A stretch of 64,000 nt of DNA from contig NW_026251805.1 in the NCBI RefSeq assembly GCF_025024155.1, positions 52,109-116,108 of the forward strand, in the 5' to 3' direction. Below, piece after piece: positions 32,318-43,989 of this stretch; the first letter of the stretch is position 1; each line of letters starts with the position of its first letter. Below the pieces are notes generated by a model that did not search any database, was not told where the DNA came from, and saw only the letters and a list, made by a program, of their open reading frames with translations. Source of the stretch: Gamsiella multidivaricata (Eukaryota > Mortierellomycota > Mortierellomycetes > Mortierellales > Mortierellaceae). A program made the position numbers and the translations under genes.

Positions 32318-35104
32318 ATGTATTCATCCACAAACACCCCCTCTGTCTCTCCTTCTGCTTCCCCTTCCAGCTCCTCCAACAGCCTACATTCCTCTCCTCG
32401 CAACCCCCAGCATCCATTTAACGCCACCGACTCTTGCTACTCGTCCTCTATAGCCACAACCATGAACGCTTCAACCGTGTACGACTTTTCGAACCTCTGT
32501 CTGAGCCCACTCCACAGTTGGTCGACTTCAACGTTCATCGACCCACAACCGAGCCCTATGCTCCTTCTCAAAGACCCGGTTGTCGACCGCGAGCTACGGT
32601 GGATCGCTCGCAAGTTGATTCGGAGACAGCGCTTTGCGCATGAAACCGCAGCAGCGGAGGATACTGTCGCCCTGCCGGGATTGTATGTCATCTTACCCAG
32701 GAACAGCACCGCCATCAAAAAGAACAGGAGCAGAAGTGGGAGCCATGGCGGCAGTGTATGTGCAATCGACCCCGCGGAGCAGGATTTTTGTGTGCACTTC
32801 CTGTGTGACTATGGTGCTCCTCAAGATCAGACTATCAGATTGCATGTCTGCAAAGATTTCAGCTGCACAGATGATGCCGATACCGAGGGAGAGGGTCAAG
32901 ATGGTCTCCGACTTTACGACTTTGACAACTTTCTCCTACACCACACCATCACGATGCTGAGTCTTTTACGCGTGCTTCAGGAGAATGATGACCCGAATGT
33001 CTCAGGAACGTCTCTCGCGAGCCCTGCTATGGCAGGGAGGATCAAAACGGCGATTCGGTTTCTGGCCACAAGAGCGTACGAGACTCTGCTGAATTTCCGC
33101 GACCATCCTTCGGCACATGAGGACGATCTGAACGAATTCGAGGCATTAATCCCATCGTTAAAGCAAAGTGATTTCATGGATCCGGCAGAAGCGGTTGCGT
33201 ACGTTAGTGGGAATGTGCATGGGACCCTGGGCGATGTTGAGTCTACTCAGGAGAACAGCTGGGTTCTTTTTCGAATGAGCGCCTACACAGGCGTGGAAGA
33301 CGATGAGGCGACGTCAATGCTGTGGGTATGTCAAGCACATCAGGAAATGTTTCGTGATGCTCCCAGAACAGAGCGACTCGCACGGTTTGTGGAGGAACAC
33401 CACGGGACATGGATTCCGGTCAAGAAGCAGCTGCGGATTCAGATGGAATCGCGATCGGACGCGCGTTTGCTGTACGAGATCCTAGACGAATACAGAGGTG
33501 TGCTCGCGATGGAAATAGGGCTTTTGTGGCAAAAGAACGAGGGCGACAACAAGGTGACCGACGAAGATTTGTGGGAGCTGTGCATTACTGTACACAAACT
33601 GGACCTTCGAGAGCTGACGGTGGATTGCGGCGCTGGAGGCGATGGCCGTGGTGGTGAAAGTGGCCTTGATGCGGATGATGAGGCCAAGCCGAGCTTCCGA
33701 CCATTGCTTGGTATGATCTGTCGGCAGGGCTTGGAGACACTGACGGTACAAAAATTCAACGGTGATATCTTTCCAGGAGGTAGGACGATTAAGGCCGAAG
33801 GCGACCTGGCAGCCTTTTCGCTTCAACAGTTCCGAGAATCGAGCGACAATGCGTCGACACTGGTGGTGCCGGAAAACATTTCCCTTCGGAAGCTGTACTT
33901 CTTTCGCTGGGAGCGTTACCCCGACATTCCTGGTTTTACCTCTATGGTTCTTTGTCTTCCCAACCTGACACACCTCGAGACCCTGACCTCGTGTCTAAAA
34001 GATTTCTTCCTCTCAATCCAAAACGCTACGACGACCCTTGGAAGTATTACATATGTCGGCATTAGTGAGTCCGCATTGGAATCAGCAGAGATTACTGTTT
34101 GGAGAGTTGCAGGGGGAGGACCTGCGCTGCGTAAAGTCCAGCGCCGTACGAATAAGGGGCCCAATATTTATCAGCAGAGTCTTCTGGGCCTCGAGAACTA
34201 CACCATCACAGAGTGCGCGAGACTGTGGGATCACCCAGAAGCGCTGCATAACGTGATCCACAACAATATCGGGGCCTTAACGAGCTTGGATTTGGCGTGT
34301 GAGACCGAGGGTCTAGGGCTGTTATGGCCGCTTGTCGTGAAGGAACTCATGGAAGCCGAGGTGATCGCTGAGGCAGCTGCCCTCGCTCGAGGTGGAGATG
34401 AGCGCGGCCACGATTATAATGACGATAGTGATGGTGATGAGGCTGAGGCTGTGTACAGGAAGTATGCGGTTCCTCTGCGGTTGGACGATCTAAAGGGTCA
34501 TGCACTGGAATCCCTTTGTCCTCAGCAACCGGATCAGACGCGCCTTGCGTTGAAAACCTACGACGACGGATTTCGGCCGTACATGGAGCCGTTGAGTTAT
34601 ACTGCCACGATTCTCAGTATCGACTGGGAGTTCAAGAACGCGGAGGAACTAGAATTGTTGGTGAAGCATACATCAGTGGATGGGCTCTGGTTCTATGAGC
34701 TGTTGTGGTTCCAAACAGAGCAAACGCGTCACCCACGGTTCATGAGCGTGCTACGCGAGCTGGTACAAAGGCCCGAGGTGCAAACGTTCACGATTCAGGT
34801 TGATGGTGAGGGACTAGAGCAGATCCAGATATTGCTGCAGAGTTGGAATGAATTGACAGGGATGTCGCTTGGGTGGAACGAGTACGGACGGTGGATGCAA
34901 GAGCTCGTGGAGCAGCTGGAACATCCGTTCGAGGAGACGTTACGTCTGCCTACGGGAGCAGGCGAGCTAACCTTTTCATCTGTTGATTATGTGGCGATCG
35001 GTGCGGCTGTGCCGGAGGGGTTTTCTGCGAAATGGACCTCGCCATCTGGAGTGGTAAATTGTCGGGGGCCGGTAGTCTACGCGTTATCGTGTAGAGTCGC
35101 ATAA
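32318..35104 (+). CDS. LRR-family protein copy B, divergent and single-exon
   Basis: A single open frame of 928 residues from ATG 32318 (the first in-frame ATG; 32462 is possible). The family link is by pattern: GLYVILP, VHFLCDYGAP with His following, a helical block ending LLRVLQ, and a MLWVCQAHQEMF block that aligns with the WVCxxH block of the other copies, followed by irregular leucine-rich repeats (KLYFFRWERYP, LTSLDLACETEGLGLL). Unlike copies A, C, D and E it has no separate exon for the N-terminal module and no RIxxxPGxVLDVV junction. Whether that part was lost or was never present is unknown. A pyrimidine-rich promoter region lies directly upstream. Function unknown. Confidence 0.6.
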   Translation: MYSSTNTPSVSPSASPSSSSNSLHSSPRNPQHPFNATDSCYSSSIATTMNASTVYDFSNLCLSPLHSWSTSTFIDPQPSPMLLLKDPVVDRELRWIARKLIRRQRFAHETAAAEDTVALPGLYVILPRNSTAIKKNRSRSGSHGGSVCAIDPAEQDFCVHFLCDYGAPQDQTIRLHVCKDFSCTDDADTEGEGQDGLRLYDFDNFLLHHTITMLSLLRVLQENDDPNVSGTSLASPAMAGRIKTAIRFLATRAYETLLNFRDHPSAHEDDLNEFEALIPSLKQSDFMDPAEAVAYVSGNVHGTLGDVESTQENSWVLFRMSAYTGVEDDEATSMLWVCQAHQEMFRDAPRTERLARFVEEHHGTWIPVKKQLRIQMESRSDARLLYEILDEYRGVLAMEIGLLWQKNEGDNKVTDEDLWELCITVHKLDLRELTVDCGAGGDGRGGESGLDADDEAKPSFRPLLGMICRQGLETLTVQKFNGDIFPGGRTIKAEGDLAAFSLQQFRESSDNASTLVVPENISLRKLYFFRWERYPDIPGFTSMVLCLPNLTHLETLTSCLKDFFLSIQNATTTLGSITYVGISESALESAEITVWRVAGGGPALRKVQRRTNKGPNIYQQSLLGLENYTITECARLWDHPEALHNVIHNNIGALTSLDLACETEGLGLLWPLVVKELMEAEVIAEAAALARGGDERGHDYNDDSDGDEAEAVYRKYAVPLRLDDLKGHALESLCPQQPDQTRLALKTYDDGFRPYMEPLSYTATILSIDWEFKNAEELELLVKHTSVDGLWFYELLWFQTEQTRHPRFMSVLRELVQRPEVQTFTIQVDGEGLEQIQILLQSWNELTGMSLGWNEYGRWMQELVEQLEHPFEETLRLPTGAGELTFSSVDYVAIGAAVPEGFSAKWTSPSGVVNCRGPVVYALSCRVA

Positions 35105-35337
35105 ATGATATTTTATTACTGTATGCGATGATATTCCGCAAAAGCACTTTTTCAAATAAAGCTACACCCTCTTTTGACATACGTACTGTACAAGACTACA
35201 AGCTACACAGAGCACCTTAATTCTATTTAGGTTTATGCGCTTGGAGGTCAATCGAGGTGCCCCTCCTGAACAGGTGGTCTACTGTAGAGACAACTTGTTC
35301 CCAGCACTTCACCTGTGTTCCACATTCATTCCTCCTC

Positions 35338-38300
35338 ATGGCCATGAAGAAGAGAGAATCGACCAAACCCAAGAATACCAAGGCTGCCGCGGCCGACTCC
35401 TCGACCTCTGCAACAACATCAAAAACTGGCGAGAAGAGACAACTGCCCTTAGACTTTAGTCGCCATGCTGTTCAAGTAAAAAAAATATCGCCATCACAAG
35501 AAAACGCCACCAACATCACCAGTCCTTCGAGTCGCTGGAAAATACCTCCCTCGACCTCGGCACCCTCATTATCAAACCCCCCAGTGATCAGGGTGAATCT
35601 TGTAGCATCCAGAAAGTGTAGAGAATCCCTGGAGGAAGGGAGCGCCTATTCAATTGAGACGGAAACCAAGGCGGCTGCAGGAGATTGGACCGGAAATGAC
35701 GAAGATCAGGATTGCCTGAATGGTACTTTGAACGGAGACGGCGACGACGAGGATGATAGTGACGACAGTGCAGTTGTGAGACGCCGGAAGGATTACGGTC
35801 ATCTCGATAGAGACGCGGACTGCGAGAACGACTCATTATTGGAGATCAAGGCGGAAGACACACTCGATGTGAGCGAGCTATTGCAGATCAAGCCTGAGCC
35901 GGAGGACGAGAATAAGAACGCATTGGATCAGGTTCTTCCACCACGGTTTCGCTGGAAGACCGTCTACGTCGCAGCATTCGAACTCGCCCTGGACACGGTA
36001 CTCCCAGAAGAGTCATCTCTCTTTACGGACGAGGAGCATTCGCTTTTTGAGACCTATCGAGAACTCCCAGGTGAGTATGGAAATCACGAAAGTTGGACCA
36101 TTCTGTGTGATCGATGGTTCCTTTGTCACTAAACTTCTACGAACCTCGATCTGATCGCTTTAGACGATCCAAAGCACCTGTTTGTTCGACTATTCCTGCG
36201 GAACCAAAAGTACTGGCAGCGACAGTCCAAACTGGAGGGTCGGTACCGGGAAATCGAAGACTTGAAATCTGCAATACAGCAGCTGATAACAGCTGGATTA
36301 CTGATAGATCAGAGTGCAATGCAGGATCCGGAGGAGGCGCTTGTTATGCTCACAATGGACGAACTCAAGATATTGGCGCGAAGGATCGGGATATTGGAAA
36401 AGTTGTCAGGAATACAGGTACTGTAATGGATCGCACGTTTTGGACTGACAAGAGTGATCAATCACAGACTAGTCGTGTTTACTAACCGAGATCTTGTGAT
36501 ACATTTTAGAGAAGTGCGCTTGTGTCTACAATCTTGGAACACTTTCGGCAGCAATCGTTCATATTCAAGAGAATGCTGCTTGCGCCTGGCGGAGCACCGG
36601 ATGGCGAAGGCAAGGGTCGGAAGACAGGATTGGCAACCCATATTTTCTCGGGCGATCCTAACAAGCGAGACAATGCCCTTGTCGACAGGATCATCGATAT
36701 TTCAGGTGTGAATGCATATTCTCGTAGGTTTCGCATCTCATACCACTGCATCTAATATAAATCTCTCTCCTCTTTGTCTCAGGTCCGTGTATCAAAATAT
36801 TCCCAAATATCATGAAGGTCTTCGAGCGCCTCCATCTGGTATTTTATCGTGCTCGAGAGTACTCGGAACGGCCCGCACTCCTGGAAGCCATCCTCGCCAA
36901 AATTGGCCAGCGTACCTTCCCTACATACGACATCACGCGTACCAGTACGGTATTTCCAAGCCGGGACACACTCCTGAAGTACGAGGCAGCTTTGAAGCTC
37001 TATTTCGATCTCTCAGAAATGATCGAATCCGCGATGGGGCCCGGCAAGGACGCAGTGGTATATGTGAAGGATGGCGAGCAGGACAAAGAGAATGGCGGAC
37101 CAAATATTCATCGACGATCAAGTAATGTGCGACCGGTCAAAAAACCTGAAAGCGAGAGCGGCAATGGCGATAATAACAGGACAGGCCAAGAGGAGAAGGA
37201 TCCGGAGCGCGAGCGAAGGCGACTTGAGGTTATCAAGATATACGAGAAGGTTATTCAGGAGGCAGAGGGAATCAGGGACGCGTGGAGGAGCTATGTTGCA
37301 ACAGAGACCGAGATGTCTAAAAAAAGTTCGAGCTACTTTTTATTGCGCTTCTCTCCAGGTATGTTTCATGTTATTTGATGAACGGCAAACAGGGAAGTCC
37401 CATGCATTAGGCCACTCACCAGCTGAGGCATTTGTCTCCTAATTGACTTTTCTAGGCTGGGTATATACACAGATTCTCAGGCTGGAAATGCGTGCACTCG
37501 CATTTCTGAAGCGCTTCGAAGAAGAGTCGATCTTGTTACACGAGCTGCTAGACCAACATATTTATTCATTGGGCCAGAGAGGTGGGTGGTATGAGCGTCT
37601 CGCTTTGATCAAGTCCAATTATGCCTATAATAAGCGACTCGGAAAACAAGAGGCGCTTCAGGTGTGTATGATGGCACTGCGCGACAAGCATGTTCATGCA
37701 GGTATGCGATCATTTTTCAGACTATCCTGTGGTTTTCTTCAGCCTCGCTCTGTATTATTGAGTACTCTATAACCCCAACGATGCCGATCCTCAAAAACAA
37801 TAATAGTGGACGCGACACTTATACAAGCAAGAATCGTCCGACTGGAGACAGAGCTCAAGGTTCCTTTTCGAGACCGCCACAATTTCTCATACCTTGAACT
37901 TCGGAAAGCACAGAAGCGTATCCTGACAGGTGAACGACTTAATACCCCAGGAACAGCTGCTCCATCCTACGCCTCCTCCCATGGATACTCGTACGTCCCC
38001 AGCTCTATGGGCTCTTCTCATCCAATCGCACACCAAAGGCCCCTTTGGAGAAATATTGACGGCTCTGAATGTTCTGTGGAGGAACTTGCGCTCAGCTACT
38101 ACGGCACACTCGGATACAGAGGCTATCATTCTGAGAACAGCATCCTGTCAACCCTATTTGGGCTACTGCTCTGGGATATCTTGTTTTCTCCACAACCCGG
38201 TGTCTTTGAGACCTCATTTCAAAGTGAGCCTCTAGATCTACGGACGGATGCGTTTTTCTTGCAAAGGCAGGATATGATTATGGAGAGGATTGAAAATATT

Positions 38301-39299
38301 GCAAAGTCGAAGATCCTTGACGAATCCGAGGTATCGTTCAAGACTACAGTAGAGTCGGCGGCGATCAGAAAGGAGATTATGGAGCACGAGTCCTTAGAGC
38401 ATGAAGCGGAGGGGGAGGACGAGCCTTTGGTCAATCAAAGAAGGCAAAATAGGCCGGATCCAAGGCCGGCGGACCAGGAATTAATGAACAATATCCTATT
38501 TGAGGAAGAAATCAACCAAGAATTGAATCAGGCAGAGGAGGATCCCGAGAGTCGACGAGCGGAAGAGGCGCGCAAAGAGTTCTTGGCACGAAAACGAAAG
38601 GAGTGTTTTTATTTGAACTTACTGCAGAAACACGATGATTTATACCGCGAGAAGAAGGTATTCTGCGTAGGGGTCAACTGGATGTTTTCCAAGGAGGAAC
38701 TCCTGCAGATTGCAGAGGTAAGTGGAAGTATGTACTTGCGGCCTATCTCCTTTTAGGTGAGCTATGCTATCTGACTGTATACTGTCGTCTGTAGTGCATC
38801 GGCGGAGATGCGTTATCGGAGATTTGCAAGACCTTAGCGCAGGAGTACAGCAAGCGTTGTTCGGGCATGCCGGACTTGTGGTAAGCATTAGACATCGCGT
38901 CCTTATTACGTATTATTCCACGGTGGGTTTGGCCTTAAATTACTAGCGACTGAGTTTGATACCTGTTCTTGATGTAGCTGTTGGGATTATAACAAGAAAC
39001 TGGTCAAGTTCGTGGAAGGTATGGTACAGGAAGGAAAAAAAAAGAAAAAAGAAGAAAAAAAAAAGAACGCGCGTTTATCATCCCAGCCTGGAACCCACGC
39101 TGACGACTCTCTTTGTCTCCATGTCTCCTGGATCTGTTAACTGTTGCTCAAAGTCAAGGGTCCCGCTGATCGACTATCGTCCAAGCAGCGGGTCTGGATC
39201 GATCTACTGACGTCGCTTGGCATCGATATCGAGCTTTGTCTTGTGCAAGTCTCCAAGGCCGAGGATGCATTCTTAGAAGAACGAGAGGCCCAGAACTAG
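35338..39299 (+). CDS. FAN1: FAN1-type structure-specific nuclease
   Basis: Nine exons in consistent phase (35338-36070, 36164-36417, 36510-36705, 36783-37358, 37456-37701, 37807-38717, 38795-38880, 38978-39018, 39154-39299) encode 1062 residues. FAN1 cuts 5' flaps and unhooks interstrand crosslinks. Visible are KHLFVRLFLRNQKYW and LKILARRIGIL (SAP-like/DNA-binding part), a TPR-like middle (KSNYAYNKRLGKQEALQVC), and the C-terminal VRR-NUC domain with GMPDL, then VEVKGPADRLSSKQ: catalytic D999, E1014 and K1016. The ~200-residue head is acidic and disordered and shows no UBZ zinc finger, as in other fungal FAN1 proteins. An extra acidic/charged insertion (38400-38600) precedes VRR-NUC. The gene converges on the Sec14-like gene with only 76 bases between stop codons. 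Confidence 0.94.
39025..39066. repeat. Purine tract in last FAN1 intron
   Basis: About 40 bases of A runs separated by single G, similar in style to the repeat in the tafazzin intron but on the sense strand here, where it cannot act as a pyrimidine tract. Confidence 0.65.
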
Positions 39300-39375
39300 C
39301 CCAAAAATTAAAAATTAAACTACTTTATTCCTAACTAACTTATGTTGCTGTGTCAGTCCCCCTCCCATTGTCCCA

Positions 39376-40943
39376 TTAAACAGAATCTACAAGTGAATGC
39401 CCAGGCGGCTGAATGGCTCCAATCCGATGGTATACGGTTCTAGCCCTCGTGTACGGCTCCGTGGCCCACCAAGTGTCCGCCATACGCATGCCAACCTCAT
39501 TTCTCTCCTGGATCACAGCTGCGCTCGATGAAAGCTGTTTCTGTCCCTGCCAAATCTCAGTTAGCCTCTCAAAAGTTAATTCCATCTCTTTCCTTCTCGC
39601 CAGCGCACGCTGTTTAGCCTCCGGATCCTCACGCACTAGATCCTTCTTGTCGGCCTCCGGTCCCACGTATTGGTAGGGCACATCGTCCTCACCCTCATAG
39701 GCCTTGCCCTTCATCAATTGGTCGGGAGCGATGAATTCCTCTAGGTCCTTGCGGTTGTTGGTGAACTTGATTTTGGCGCGGATGACGGGATCGAGCATGG
39801 GCGAAATGGCTTTCCAAAGCGCGCCAAAGATCCAAGGGGCCTTGTGGACCACACATACTCCAAGCAGTTCTGGATAGCATGCTTCAGCAGCGTGGATGAA
39901 GAATTTGGTGGTTGGCCAGTCCTAGCGATGAAAAAAAAATTCATCTCAACACCACTGTTGCAGATAGAACAACAACCTGACACAAGACCAAGACCAGCAA
40001 ACTATAACGAAGGAATGCTCATACCATGTTAGACATGGAGAATGAGCTCATGTCAAAGACGACAGATATGGTCTCAACCGGAGGTCTTAGCATCATCCTC
40101 GCCGTCTCGATAACGTAGATTGACAACTTCTGGACAGCCTGGTGACTTTGCGCGTGTTGGTTATGCAGACTAGGATCCAGCAAACTAAAATATCAAAAAA
40201 GTAAAAAAGCGAAAGAGGATTAGACCGAACACAAAGAAAAGCAAGACACTCCAACGCTGTACGCACTTTAGCCCTGTTTACCATAAAGGACGACCTTGAC
40301 GATCGTGACCTCGGAAAATGACCTTTCCAGTCTTGAGCTGTTCCAAGAAGCCCGGATACTTGGCCTCAAGTGCTTCCTCGCTCTCCTGCACGACCTCATC
40401 CACACCCATCGAGATGCGCCATTCCAATGCCAAGATCAACATCTCCATGGCCTTTTCCACGTTCCACTTTCTTGCTCTCAAAAATCTCAGCACAGCCGTG
40501 TCCGGATGCTCCGCCTGCACAAACGCCCAGAATGCGGTCTGGTACTCTGCAGGCGAGTACTTGAACGTGAATTTCTTGGCAGGCAACCAGGGCTTTAATT
40601 TCGCGGACGATCTCCTCAACGCCGCCGCCGCCGAGGCAGCTCCACCGGGCAAAAATGTGCTTCCGCTGTGTATGTGGTTGTTGATAGGTGAATGGGAACC
40701 AGTGGGCGGTGAGGACGCGATCGAAGGCTGGTAGAATGACTGGCTAAGTCGGGTCGGTGATGCCGGAGGTGGACTAATGGATCTCCTTTCACCACCAGTG
40801 CTGCTACTTCCACGACGATGATGCTTATGATGATGTCCTGAGCTTCCTGAAGACATGGGCTGGTGTTCGCCATTATGATTTTGGACCTCGTCGTTTGATG
40901 CTGCGATGGAAAATCCATGGCTGCTGGCTCTGCGCGGATGCAT
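39376..40943 (-). CDS. Sec14-like CRAL-TRIO phosphatidylinositol transfer protein
   Basis: Exons 40943-40282, 40184-40025 and 39921-39376 encode 455 residues. Sec14-superfamily proteins exchange phosphatidylinositol and another lipid and couple this to phosphoinositide synthesis. A Ser/His-rich head of about 110 residues precedes the CRAL-TRIO N-terminal helices (DTAVLRFLRARKWNVEKAME, ~148-167). The lipid-binding domain follows: GKVIFRGHDRQGRPLCLLDP, VVFDMSSFSMSNMDW, ACYPELLGVCVVHKAPWIF and IKFTNNRKDLEEFI. The length and the C-terminal extension (KRALARRKEMELTFERL-like) suggest a Csr1-type member rather than Sec14 itself; this is inference. The frame stays open 5' of the ATG for about 30 codons, so an upstream start or exon is possible. 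Confidence 0.88.
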
Positions 40944-41752
40944 CGAGTTGGATCTGGTGGGCGAAGATGGCTCCGAATACCAGAGGTGTAGAAGGAAGGA
41001 CCAGATCTCGCCTCTGTCAGATCATTTTCATCGAAAAGTGTTGTTAGTAGAGATCAAGACTTTCATGGGGACAAAAAAAGGTTTATATGCTTAGCCCAGT
41101 GCTCCTCGTTCTCAAGTTTCTTGTTGCACCATCCGTGCGTTTTGTGCTCAACATGGCAAAAGAGGCACTTACAAAGCACCCCATTGTTCTGGTGTAAGGT
41201 TGCCAACATGGCCTGTGGACTCTGACTGATGCTTCATTAGTGTCGATGTTACACCAGTTTGTTGTAGTTGTGGTCCGGCAAGTCTGTTCTGGCTAGCGTT
41301 TTTGAATTGACACGGATGATTGCTAATGTGACGAGGAAAGGGATGAATGAAGAAAAGAACAGAGAAGAGAAGAGAAGAGAAAGGGCGAAGGTAATCAACC
41401 ACGTCTAGACAGCAGTATGCAGCTGCTCCGCTGTGGCGTGAATGAGAATCAGGAATCGCCCATCCGTTTTCCTGAAAGTGGATGCGTCTTGTCTGAGCAG
41501 TCAGCAGGGCAGCAGAGCGGGGCGGCCATAAACCGAGTCCACCGTTCCAGAAGGGGTCACTCCGCTCCGCTTGTCCAGCAAGTTTTACTGTTTGTTTCGC
41601 TGCATCCCCTGCACATGCAACTTTTATTCACTTTTGTGCATCATGCATATTGCACGCTTGCGAACTGGTACATGGATGAAGCCGTAAGGCACAATTGCCT
41701 GCTCCTCTGCATATTCAATGGAGTACAAACGTGCTCTACATCGAACGAGTCT
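40944..41752. other. Intergenic region between Sec14-like and POT1 genes
   Basis: About 800 bases upstream of the Sec14-like gene and downstream of POT1, both on the minus strand. No gene is supported. A GAAGAGAAGAGA purine run lies at 41350-41385. Confidence 0.4.
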
Positions 41753-43989
41753 TCAGACGATGGTCGTGCAGACAAGCAGCGCCTGGAAATCTGCTTGAGA
41801 CTCCTGATTATCGAGTCCTTGCAACACGAGGCCCACGGAATTTTCATTTGGTACACCTTCAAGCACATTGCGACAGGGTCTCTTGCCTCGCCTAATCATA
41901 TCACTGGTCATTTGCCGCTTCTGCCACATGGTCTCGAATGGCTGCGAAAACAGCTCAGAGTTCGTGTCGCCTTCCAATTTCGTATCATTGCCTTCGTCGT
42001 CAGATCGCCAATCGTGGTCCTCCGGTTCCTCAACAGGCGACGAGCCCTTGATTTTAACCAGTTCCAGGTAGCAGTCAAAATATATGGATGGTTTCTGTGC
42101 TGCGTTGGCATGACCTTCAACAACTCCAATGCGCGCGAGTTTTTCCTTTAGTTTGTTAAGATGATCTCCAGTTTTACGCAGCTTTGGTGCATTTGCAAGC
42201 TCGGTTCCAAGTAACTCTTGCTAAACATTCATTGAAAGATATTAGTTAGCCATTGCACGAACAATACGATCTCAGTAGGGAAGAAAAATTACAATAAGAA
42301 CTTACTGCTCCCTCGTTGTTAACATGTACGTTGTAGATCTGGTATAGCTCATCCATCAGCTTCAACATGAACTTGTACTTGAATTTGACGCTATCGTCAC
42401 GCCGGCATCTAGGACACTTCGTAGGGATTTTCCTATCTGAAACAGGGCTTTGTTATCCAAAAACAGCGGCAGTGTTAAAGAATATTTCGTTGGCTATTTT
42501 CTTCAGATTCATGAGACAAAAGAAAGAGCTTACCCGTACTCGTGGGCGCAATTGTTACAAGTTGCCACTGAAAAGTCCTTGATTTGCGACGGCTCAAAAT
42601 CCACGACACCTGCATTCAGCCTCAGAAATCGAATTTGCTACGATTTTGAATTGAGAGAAATGTCAGCCGTTATTACAGAACCCACAAATACATGGCCAAT
42701 TTTTCTTTGGGATGTAGAGAATTCAGCCCATACACGTACCGTAGCAGGCAACCTTCCGCTCGGCTTATCACGAATTTTTCGTCTAACTTTCTCTATCAAA
42801 ATACCTAATAAAATTTGAAAACGCGCATTGTGTCAGAAAATGACTGTCATCCAAGCTATGCGCTCAGGATTGATCCGCTTGGCATATTAGAGTACCGAAT
42901 AACTTACGTGTTGGAGGTCCATCGGTAGTCGAACATGAATTACTAAATTGCAGAGGTGGAGGCAGAGACGGTAGTATTGTCGACGACATTCTAGAACGTG
43001 GTGGCGACGCGACTTCTCTTTTGAGATTCACCGGCAAGAGGGGCTCCGTTTTGAAAGTGACTGGTCGGTCTGAGGGAGTCGATATTGAAGACGATGCAGG
43101 TTTGGTGGGCTGCACAATTAATGGTGTCGAACTTGGTGCTATTGTGACAGGTAGTGCTGGCTTTACCGCTGTGGGGTTGGGGGTCACTGTTGGCCCGGAT
43201 AGAGTATTGGACGCCATAGTTCCTTGCTGCGAAGTGCTGCTTTCCGTGGCCAGAAGTTGTGGTAGTGGACCTTCTTCTCCGGATGTGATTCCATGGCGGG
43301 CTTTGCGTCTATTATGAAACGGCATGATGAGACCAGAATATGCATTAGGCCTGAAGAGTCAACATTCGCCATTAGACGCATTGCCAGTATCGATCCCGGA
43401 CGAAATAACTTACCGTCTCAGCGCTGCTACTAGAGGATCATGAGTATCCAAGATGCTGATCGGATCAACCTGCGCAAATCCTCTACCTGGTCGGTAGCCG
43501 TTCATGTTCAGCTCGATTATGTTACTCTTGTTGACCTTGCAGTTTAGGTTCTTGAGATAGAGGAGCTGGCCGACGCAGATATTCATGGATAACGCGGTCT
43601 CGAAGTGCTCGTCCCAGAGTGTTACTATGATGCGCGTCAATTTATCATCGTTATCCTGATGCGGCAACGAGGCATGGTCAGTGTAGTCTGTCATGAGCAT
43701 GATGACCTTATTGCCGGACGAACTGTGCTCAGCTCTGAAATAGCAGACCTGTGAGCATGTGCATTGTCAGAGTGGGTGAAAGGATAGATGTCAGCGTAAA
43801 GGTCGACGTACAATACGTGCTCCTTTTTTTTCCTCCGCAGGTTCGTACCTCTCCGATAAAGTCGCAGAACTTTGAGGGCTGCAGCTGGCTAATAGTCCGC
43901 ATTTTGCCAGGCACTATCAGCGGAATGGTCTTGGCATGTATATTGGAGGCAGCAGTGACATCTGCTGTCCCTTGTCCTGAGTTGATCAT
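41753..43989 (-). CDS. POT1: POT1, telomeric single-strand binding protein
   Basis: Seven exons on the minus strand (43989-43849, 43748-43414, 43350-42908, 42804-42740, 42637-42534, 42432-42306, 42220-41753) encode 560 residues. POT1 binds the telomeric 3' overhang in shelterin. The first OB fold shows MRTISQLQPSKFCDFIGEV, then VIMLMTDYTD, RIIVTLWDEHFETAL and GQLLYLKNLNCKV. A Pro/Ser/Thr-rich linker follows, then QIRFLRLNAGVVDFEPSQI. Next is a Cys4-type zinc motif: CNNCAHEYG and KCPRCRRDD separated by a phase-2 intron, as in the C-terminal OB3/HJR region of vertebrate POT1. The exon at 42432 uses the second of two AG acceptors (ATAG|GAAA); the first would introduce a stop. The start is the first ATG of the open frame, but an acceptor at about 44027 suggests a further upstream exon. 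Confidence 0.88.

Noticed and set aside
42432..42440. POT1 exon start at the first acceptor (TTTCAG at 42437)
   Set aside because: With the phase left by the previous exon it reads a TAG stop; the second AG five bases on keeps the frame and the zinc motif.
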